The position numbers were made by a program, and so were the translations under genes. Positions 7,069 through 11,439 of a stretch of 11,439 nucleotides of DNA are shown here, one piece after another. The notes under the pieces are model-generated. The model worked only from the letters and a program-made list of their open reading frames with translations, was not told the DNA's origin and did not search any database. How positions within the stretch are numbered: position 1 is the first letter of the stretch; the number at the start of each line of letters is the position of its first letter. The DNA is from Pseudomonadota bacterium. Lineage in GTDB: Bacteria > Pseudomonadota > Alphaproteobacteria > Rhizobiales > Xanthobacteraceae. The stretch covers positions 1-11,439 of the forward strand of contig JAKAMD010000077.1 of NCBI GenBank assembly GCA_021823875.1, read 5' to 3'.

Positions 7069-8568
7069 CTAGTGTGGACCGCGGTGGCTGGGCTCGCTGA
7101 CACCGGCGAGATGGCGGGCGCGCGCCTTCTTCTCGTCGATCTGCATGCCGCGCGCGATCTGGATGCGCTGGGCCTGAGGCGAGCCGGCACCGTGCAGGCT
7201 TTCGGTCAGATAGCCGACGGCATTGCGGCCGATTGTCATGTTTTCGATCAGCCGCAAGATGCGCATGCGGTCGATGGTTTCCACGCCACTCTTGCCTTGC
7301 AGGAACTTGCGGATCAGCGGGCCGATCTCGTTGTTCTGCAGGTCCTTCTCCGACGGCATGGTGACCACCAGCCCGCCGGCAATGTCCTGCGCCAGCCGCG
7401 CGATCTCGAACGGAAAGCGCGTGACGTTGTGCTTGGCGACGTTGGACAGCATCTCGTCGTTGAGATAGGCGCCCGAGGCCATGGGCTTGGCGCGATAGGC
7501 CGCCGCCATGCAGCTCGAATAGATGGTCTCGTTGAGATGCGCCATCTCGACCAGCTTATCCTTGATGTGCGAGACGCCCTCGACGCCGTTGTGCGAGGCG
7601 GCTTCCGCCGCCGCGCCGATCAACACGTCGCCCAGGCCGGTTTTGCAGACATAGGATGAGCGGTGATAGGTGGTGAAACGCTCGACCAGCGTCGAGGCAT
7701 ATTGCCACTCGCCGTCCATGAACACGTGGTCGTGCGGCACGAACACATTGTCGAACACGATCATCGCTTCCTGGCCGGCGAACTGCGCATTGCCGGCATC
7801 GAGCGAGCCGCCGTCGACGGCGCGCGTGTCGTTGGTCTGCCGCCCGACCACATAAGTGAGACCGGGCGCATCGACGCGCACCGCGCCAACCACCGACCAG
7901 TCCTTGTCGGCTTCGGTCATGCGCATGGTCGGCATGAAGATCAGCCAATGCGAATTGACCGCGCCGGTCTGGTGCATCTTGGCGCCGGAGACGTAGATGC
8001 CCTTGTCGTCGCGCTTGACGACACGCAGGAACAGGTCGGGATCGGCCTGCTTGTGCGGCGGCTTGGAGCGGTCGCCTTTGGGATCGGTCATGGCGCCGCC
8101 GATCACGATATTGGCGCGCTGCGCGCGCTTGAGGAAAGCGAGGAAGCGCTGGTGATAATCGGTGCCGCGCTCGGCATCGATATCGAAGGTCACCGAATGG
8201 CAGCTGCTGATAGCGTCGAGCCCGACGCAGCGCTGGAAGCAGGTGCCGGTGCGGCGGCCCAATTCGCGCTGCATTTCGTGCTTGGTGACGAGATCCTCGG
8301 GTCCGGCCGGCACGTGCAGGAAACGATTGGTTTCGACACCCGCGATGGTGTTCTTGACGCCGCCGAGCGACGGCCGCTCGCTCGCCAGCCGGTAGGATTC
8401 CGCCATGGCATTGATCGAGGGGAAGATCACCGGATGGTCGACCGGCTCGGCCACCCGCTCGCCCAGGAAGAAGATGTTCATCCGCCGCCCGCGCAGCGAG
8501 GCGATGTAGCCGTCCGCGCTGACGATCGGGCGCGCGAAATCGGCCCATAATGTTGCGGTGTCTTGCAT
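7069..8568 (-). CDS. 4-hydroxybutyryl-CoA dehydratase / HpaB-family flavoprotein
   Basis: 499 residues from the ATG at 8568. This start is preferred to an ATG 45 nt upstream (8613) because a GGGAG ribosome site sits 9 nt before it. The whole length matches the HpaB/PvcC/4-BUDH family. It resembles the Clostridium aminobutyricum 4-hydroxybutyryl-CoA dehydratase more than oxygenases such as HpaB: the [4Fe-4S] ligand pattern is present as Cys110 and Cys114 (CFQRC), His302 and Cys308, with nearby Tyr306 and Lys309. Family motifs GAMTDPKGDR (158-167), KMHQTG (197-202), QFAGQE (262-267, Glu267) and TESLHGAGSPQAQR (455-468) are also kept. The His-to-Cys spacing seems one residue shorter than in the clostridial enzyme (recalled from memory). 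The likely chemistry is FAD plus Fe-S radical dehydration of a hydroxyacyl-CoA, or a related reaction; substrate is unknown. It lies 84 nt downstream of the aldolase gene on the same strand, suggesting an operon. Confidence 0.88.
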   Translation of the reverse strand: MQDTATLWADFARPIVSADGYIASLRGRRMNIFFLGERVAEPVDHPVIFPSINAMAESYRLASERPSLGGVKNTIAGVETNRFLHVPAGPEDLVTKHEMQRELGRRTGTCFQRCVGLDAISSCHSVTFDIDAERGTDYHQRFLAFLKRAQRANIVIGGAMTDPKGDRSKPPHKQADPDLFLRVVKRDDKGIYVSGAKMHQTGAVNSHWLIFMPTMRMTEADKDWSVVGAVRVDAPGLTYVVGRQTNDTRAVDGGSLDAGNAQFAGQEAMIVFDNVFVPHDHVFMDGEWQYASTLVERFTTYHRSSYVCKTGLGDVLIGAAAEAASHNGVEGVSHIKDKLVEMAHLNETIYSSCMAAAYRAKPMASGAYLNDEMLSNVAKHNVTRFPFEIARLAQDIAGGLVVTMPSEKDLQNNEIGPLIRKFLQGKSGVETIDRMRILRLIENMTIGRNAVGYLTESLHGAGSPQAQRIQIARGMQIDEKKARARHLAGVSEPSHRGPH

Positions 8569-8577
8569 GGCGTTCTG

Positions 8578-8582
8578 CTCCC
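8578..8582 (-). promoter_or_regulatory. Ribosome binding site (GGGAG) deciding the start
   Basis: GGGAG on the minus strand, 9 nt before the ATG at 8568. The alternative ATG at 8613 has only a weak AGGG close to it, so this site favours the shorter protein. Confidence 0.6.
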
Positions 8583-8652
8583 GGCCTGGCACGATGCTAC
8601 GCGCCGAAGCCATTGCCCTGCAACGGCATTATTGCATCATGGCGTTGCGCGA

Positions 8653-9453
8653 TCAGGCCTTTTCCGCCATGGCGCGCAGCGTCTTGGCGTCGGTGCGCGC
8701 GGCCGACAGCAGATAACTCACGTCGTGACCGGCGATAATGAAAGTTCCGCCCATGCGGTAGAGCTCTGTCTGCAATTCGAGATTGCTGCGGATACCGCCG
8801 ATACCGAGTACCTTGCCGTGCGTCTTGCAGGCGGCCGCCGCCGCCGCGAGGGCGTCACGCATGCGCGGGTGGCGGAATTCGCCGGGAATGCCGAGCGCGG
8901 TGGAAAGATCGTTGGCGCCGATCAGCAGCATGTCGACGCCGGGGACGGCGGCGATCGCACCGGCATTGGCGATACCTTCCGCTGTCTCCAGCATGACGAT
9001 CAACAGCGTGTTGGCATTGAGCGCCGCATTTACTTCGCCGAGCGGCAGTGAGCGATAGCCGAACGCAGGACCCGAGCCCATCACCGAGCGCTGGCCCAGC
9101 GGTGGAAAGCGGCAGCTGGCGACCAGCGCGCGCGCCTGCACGGCGGTATCGACCTGCGGAAAGATGACGCCGAGCGCGCCGCCGTCGAGCACGCGCGTGG
9201 CCATGTGCACGTCGTGGCCGGGCACGCGCACCAGCGGCGTGACGCCGGCGCCGAGCGCGCCAAGGCAGAGCGTGGACGTGGTCTCGAGCGACAGCGGGCT
9301 GTGCTCGAGGTCGACATAGACGGCATCGAAGCCGCTGGCCGCCGCGATCAGCGCGATATCGGCGGTGCGCGCCTGGCGCAGGCCCATGCATAGGACCAGT
9401 TCGCCGGCGGCGAGCTTGCTTTTGGCGCGATTGTAGGGGGCGGCGTCTGGCAT
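8653..9453 (-). CDS. HpcH/HpaI aldolase family protein (class II, metal-dependent)
   Basis: 266 residues, normal for the family (HpaI about 262). The TIM-barrel aldolase signature is complete: VDLEHSP with His51, Arg76 (LVRVPG), Gln100 (FPQ), Arg122 (GQRSVMG), and the metal-binding pair Glu156 (MLETAEG) and Asp182 (IGANDLS). Members cleave 4-hydroxy-2-oxoacids to pyruvate plus an aldehyde, as HpaI does with 4-hydroxy-2-oxoheptanedioate, and are usually promiscuous; the citramalyl-CoA/malyl-CoA lyase branch is less likely given the HpaI-type motifs. No strong Shine-Dalgarno is visible before the ATG at 9453, but the N terminus fits the family. It is first in a two-gene minus-strand unit with the dehydratase-like gene and diverges from the amidohydrolase gene. 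No other genes of 4-hydroxyphenylacetate breakdown are in view, so a homoprotocatechuate role should not be assumed. Confidence 0.9.
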   Translation of the reverse strand: MPDAAPYNRAKSKLAAGELVLCMGLRQARTADIALIAAASGFDAVYVDLEHSPLSLETTSTLCLGALGAGVTPLVRVPGHDVHMATRVLDGGALGVIFPQVDTAVQARALVASCRFPPLGQRSVMGSGPAFGYRSLPLGEVNAALNANTLLIVMLETAEGIANAGAIAAVPGVDMLLIGANDLSTALGIPGEFRHPRMRDALAAAAAACKTHGKVLGIGGIRSNLELQTELYRMGGTFIIAGHDVSYLLSAARTDAKTLRAMAEKA

Positions 9454-9549
9454 GAGGACGGGTCCGAATGTTCAAGGGCGCGCGAGCTTTCCTTGACAAC
9501 CGGTGCTTGGTCAAGCGCACCATTGGGAAATGCGGTAAAACTGCCGTCC
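9454..9549. promoter_or_regulatory. Divergent promoter region of the catabolic locus
   Basis: A 96-bp gap between the aldolase (minus) and amidohydrolase (plus) start codons. It must hold both promoters if the two units are transcribed separately. TTGACA at 9493 resembles a -35 box for the plus strand and TTGACC (minus strand, within 9510-9515) one for the other direction, but no good -10 was found for either. No clear ribosome site precedes the ATG at 9550. Confidence 0.5.
9492..9515. promoter_or_regulatory. Inverted repeat CTTGAC-N12-GTCAAG, candidate operator
   Basis: CTTGAC (9492-9497) and GTCAAG (9510-9515) are perfect complements separated by 12 nt. A second overlapping dyad, GCTTG-GT-CAAGC (9505-9516), shares the right arm. 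The site ends 34 nt before the amidohydrolase ATG and lies 38 nt upstream of the aldolase ATG, so one bound regulator could control both. No regulator gene is in the window; LysR or GntR type is only a guess. Confidence 0.45.
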
Positions 9550-10779
9550 ATGGACCTGATCATCCGCCATGCGCGGCTTGCTGGCCGCCCCGCCGGCGAA
9601 CTCACCGATGTCGGCATCGAGCGCGGCCGCATCGTTGCGCTCGAACACAATCTCACCGCCGAGGCGCCAGCCTACGACGCCAAGGGCCGGCTCGCCTGCC
9701 CCGGCCTGGTCGAGTCGCACATCCATCTCGACAAGGCGCGCATCATCGACCGCTGTGCGCCACAGGATCGCGCCAGCTTCAGCCCGGTGTTCGGGGTGAC
9801 GCCGGTGAAGAAAATCATGACGGTCGAGGACGTGCATGCACGCGCCGCGCAGACGGTGGAGCAATGCATCCTGCACGGCACCACCCGCATGCGCACGCAG
9901 GTCGAGGTCGATCCCGGCATCGGCATGCGTGGCTTCGACGGTGTTGCGGCACTGATCGACGAATACAAATGGGCGATCGACATCGAACTCTGCGTGTTCC
10001 CGCAGGAGGGCCTGATCAGCTATCCCGGCACCGACGAACTGTTGGTCGAGGCGCTCAAGCGCGGCGTCAAGGTGATCGGCGGCGCGCCACGCTATGACAA
10101 GGACGGGCCGGGCCAGATCCGGCGCATCTTCGAGCTGGCGCGCGAATTCGACGTCGATATCGACATGCATCTCGACGTTGGCCCGTCGGCTGAGCATATG
10201 GACATCCATCTGGTGCGCGAATTGACCGACAAATATCGACGCGGCGGGCGCGTGGTGGTCGGCCACATGGCCAAGCTGTCGCTGCTGCCGCCCGACCAGA
10301 TGGAGACGATGGCGAAGAGTCTCGCCGACAGCGGCGTCGCGGTGACCGTGCTGCCGGCGACGGACCTGTTCCTGATGGGCCGTCAGCAGACCCACGCGGT
10401 CTGCCGTGGCGTCGCCGACGCGCATGTGCTCGGCCATCACGGCGTCACCTGCTCGCTCTCCACCAACAATGTGCTCAATCCGGCGACGCCTTTTGGCGAC
10501 TGCTCGCTCATCCGCATCGCCAATCTCTATGCCAACGTGCTGCAGCTCGACCGTCCGGCCGATTTGCGCGGCTGCTTCGTGATGCTCACGGAGAGCACCG
10601 CGCGCCTGCTTAATATCAAGGATTACGGATTCAAGCTCGGCAATCCCGGCGACGTCGTCATCTTCAATGCCGAAACGCCGGAGCAGGCGGTGGCCGAGAT
10701 CGCGCAGCCGCTTGCTGCATTCAAGAACGGCAAGCAGACCGTGGCGTGGGAATTGCCGAAGCTGATGCGGCCCGCGTGA
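9550..10779 (+). CDS. Cytosine-deaminase-like amidohydrolase with altered active site
   Basis: 409 residues from the ATG at 9550; an upstream TTG (9493) in frame would add 19 residues lacking family similarity. The overall sequence follows E. coli cytosine deaminase (CodA, compared from memory): ESHIHLDK with metal ligands His57 and His59, FPQEGLISYP with Gln152 (CodA Gln156), His207 (CodA His214) and His239 in GHMA (CodA His246). Two key places differ. CodA catalytic Glu217 aligns with Val210 (HLDV), and the CodA GHDDVFDP segment with metal-ligand Asp313 and Asp314 becomes STNNVLNP, with Asn306 and Asn307. Downstream NPATPFGDCSLIR is intact, and the gene is otherwise undamaged. It is therefore a distinct subgroup, not a cytosine deaminase; substrate unknown. 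It diverges from the aldolase/dehydratase pair and probably acts in the same pathway. Confidence 0.88.
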   Translation: MDLIIRHARLAGRPAGELTDVGIERGRIVALEHNLTAEAPAYDAKGRLACPGLVESHIHLDKARIIDRCAPQDRASFSPVFGVTPVKKIMTVEDVHARAAQTVEQCILHGTTRMRTQVEVDPGIGMRGFDGVAALIDEYKWAIDIELCVFPQEGLISYPGTDELLVEALKRGVKVIGGAPRYDKDGPGQIRRIFELAREFDVDIDMHLDVGPSAEHMDIHLVRELTDKYRRGGRVVVGHMAKLSLLPPDQMETMAKSLADSGVAVTVLPATDLFLMGRQQTHAVCRGVADAHVLGHHGVTCSLSTNNVLNPATPFGDCSLIRIANLYANVLQLDRPADLRGCFVMLTESTARLLNIKDYGFKLGNPGDVVIFNAETPEQAVAEIAQPLAAFKNGKQTVAWELPKLMRPA

Positions 10780-10788
10780 ACGCGGGCC
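10769..10788. terminator. Bidirectional terminator hairpin with a stop codon in its loop
   Basis: GGCCCGCG and CGCGGGCC form a perfect 8-bp GC stem with a TGAA loop. The loop begins with the amidohydrolase stop codon TGA (10777-10779). On the minus strand the hairpin starts right after the TusA stop codon (10789-10791). Downstream on the plus strand is the pyrimidine-rich TCACGTCTTCCT, a weak T-tract. Its position between convergent genes supports a shared terminator. Confidence 0.6.
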
Positions 10789-11013
10789 TCACGTCTTCCT
10801 GATCCGGAAGGTCAATACGCCGTCGGCTTCCGCCTTGCCTTCCAGCGTGTCGCCGGTCTGCCGCAGCAGGTTGGGAATGTCGATTGCCGCCAGCGGGTCG
10901 GTGCATTCGGCCACGATCACGTCGCCGCTCTGGAGGCCCGCTAAGCCCTTGCGGACGCGCAGCGCCGGCAGCGGGCATTTCAGCCCGCGCAGGTTCATGA
11001 TCTTTTCTGCCAT
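10789..11013 (-). CDS. TusA-family sulfurtransferase / sulfur carrier
   Basis: 74 residues, typical for SirA/TusA/YedF proteins. The signature LRGLKCPLPALRV is present with the sulfur-carrying Cys13 in a Cys-Pro-Leu-Pro motif; the rest fits the two-layer alpha/beta fold, including DVIVAECTDPLAAIDIPNL. TusA-like proteins accept persulfide sulfur from cysteine desulfurases and pass it on for tRNA thiolation, molybdenum cofactor biosynthesis or other sulfur transfer. The ATG at 11013 has a weak AGGG about 7 nt upstream; Met6 is a possible alternative start. The gene is convergent with the amidohydrolase (9 nt between stops) and divergent from a MoeA-like gene, which hints at a molybdenum cofactor link, but genomes carry several paralogues, so the exact partner is uncertain. 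Confidence 0.9.
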   Translation of the reverse strand: MAEKIMNLRGLKCPLPALRVRKGLAGLQSGDVIVAECTDPLAAIDIPNLLRQTGDTLEGKAEADGVLTFRIRKT

Positions 11014-11130
11014 CGGCTGACCCTGTTAGCCATAACCATTGGTTTTTACTTGCGTTTTTTGCCAAATGCGCGCTGCGTTCAGCGCCATCTTGGGGTACAC
11101 TGAATAAAGTTCGGTTCAGCAAGGTCAAGC
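11014..11130. promoter_or_regulatory. Divergent intergenic region between TusA-like and MoeA-like genes
   Basis: A 117-bp gap that should carry the promoters of both genes. It is richer in A/T near 11041-11060, with two T-runs. A short dyad CTGAA-N10-TTCAG (11100-11119) lies 11 nt before the MoeA-like ATG, and TTCAGC occurs twice (11078-11083 and 11115-11120). No convincing -35/-10 pair was found. Confidence 0.35.
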
Positions 11131-11439
11131 ATGGCGGCAGCGTCCGAAATCAATCCAATCATTACAAAACTGACGCCGCTCGCGGACGTGCTGGCGATGA
11201 TGGATGCCCAGCTGCGGCCTGTGACGCCGCGCGCGCTCGACACCGCGGCGGCTATGGGGCGCGTGCTGGCGGCCGACGCGGCGGCGGCGGCGCGGCCGGG
11301 TGCCGCCCTCGCCCTGATCGACGGCTGGGCGCTCAGCGCCGATGCCACGCTCGATGCCGGCGGCTATGCGCCGGCGCCGCTCCTCAACCCGCCGCAGCGC
11401 GTGGAAGCTGGCCAGTTCCTGCCGACCGGCGCGGACAGC
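11131..11439 (+). CDS. MoeA-like molybdopterin-binding protein (3' partial)
   Basis: The first 103 codons of a gene that runs off the window. The ATG at 11131 has AAGG 6 nt upstream. The sequence follows the N-terminal region of molybdopterin molybdenumtransferase MoeA: an LADVLAMMDAQLRPVTP-like opening helix, an Ala-rich GRVLAADA segment (43-50), DGWAL at 64-68 in place of the usual SAMDGYAV, and QFLPTGAD at 95-102 matching the conserved PTGAD motif. MoeA inserts molybdate into adenylated molybdopterin. The conserved Asp (Asp64) is kept, but the Ser and Met before it are Leu and Ile, and the usual PPF is absent, so this may be a MoeA-like paralogue and not the main MoeA. Its divergent neighbour is a TusA-like sulfur carrier. 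The C-terminal domains that would decide this are outside the window. Confidence 0.75.
   Translation, partial: MAAASEINPIITKLTPLADVLAMMDAQLRPVTPRALDTAAAMGRVLAADAAAAARPGAALALIDGWALSADATLDAGGYAPAPLLNPPQRVEAGQFLPTGADS

Noticed and set aside
7663..8550. Plus-strand reading frame (295 codons) opposite the dehydratase-like gene
   Set aside because: Antisense shadow of a gene with full-length family similarity; composition biased to His/Arg/Gly/Asp, with no recognisable motif.
7069..8568. Annotation as HpaB, the flavin-dependent 4-hydroxyphenylacetate 3-monooxygenase
   Set aside because: The Fe-S ligand residues and dehydratase motifs are present, and no HpaC reductase or other homoprotocatechuate gene is nearby; only the family name is shared.
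8569..8613. Fifteen-residue longer N terminus of the dehydratase-like protein (ATG at 8613)
   Set aside because: The ATG at 8568 has a better ribosome site (GGGAG at 9 nt) and the extra residues do not look like the family.
9493..9549. TTG start extending the amidohydrolase by 19 residues
   Set aside because: The family begins with the MDLIIRHARL-like strand at 9550, and the extension runs through the presumed promoter dyad.
9511..10440. Minus-strand reading frame (309 codons) opposite the amidohydrolase
   Set aside because: Same reasoning: complete overlap with a clear family member, and no independent ribosome site or domain.
1..11439. CRISPR arrays, tRNA or rRNA genes, insertion sequences, prophage
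   Set aside because: No regularly spaced repeats, no recognisable RNA genes, and no transposase, integrase or phage protein were seen in any frame.

Overview
The window is GC-rich chromosomal DNA with dense coding, short or overlapping gene junctions and strong third-position GC. Together with its gene content this points to an alphaproteobacterium, most likely of the Hyphomicrobiales (Bradyrhizobium/Xanthobacteraceae-like); that placement is inferred from composition and gene families, not from a marker gene. No tRNA, rRNA, CRISPR, insertion sequence or phage gene was seen.

Region 1 (1-6289, + strand) is a tight three-gene operon: a large transglutaminase/DUF2126 putative amidoligase (5' end outside the window), a circularly permuted ATP-grasp fused to an alpha-E domain, and a second, smaller transglutaminase-like protein. 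The genes are separated by 5 nt and then overlap by 4 nt. This set is known from comparative genomics as a predicted peptide-synthesis or protein-modification system, often found beside the Anbu proteasome-like peptidase. Here Anbu does not follow: the operon ends at a perfect hairpin and a convergent gene.

Region 2 (6290-7068) holds a small minus-strand membrane protein built from a duplicated hydrophobic unit, and an AT-rich upstream region with two copies of a 17-bp inverted-repeat element.

Region 3 (7069-10779) looks like a small catabolic locus. Two minus-strand genes, an HpaI-type class II aldolase and a 4-hydroxybutyryl-CoA dehydratase/HpaB-family protein that keeps the Fe-S ligand pattern, diverge from a plus-strand cytosine-deaminase-like amidohydrolase. 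The amidohydrolase appears to lack a metal-ligand Asp and the catalytic Glu of true cytosine deaminases. A dyad lies in the 96-bp divergent promoter region. A plausible but unproven reading is that the amidohydrolase opens or trims a nitrogen-containing compound, the HpaB-like enzyme dehydrates or oxidises an intermediate, and the aldolase cleaves it.

Region 4 (10780-11439) has a TusA-family sulfur carrier on the minus strand, convergent with the amidohydrolase across a hairpin that holds the amidohydrolase stop codon in its loop. It diverges from the first 103 codons of a MoeA-like molybdopterin gene that runs off the window.
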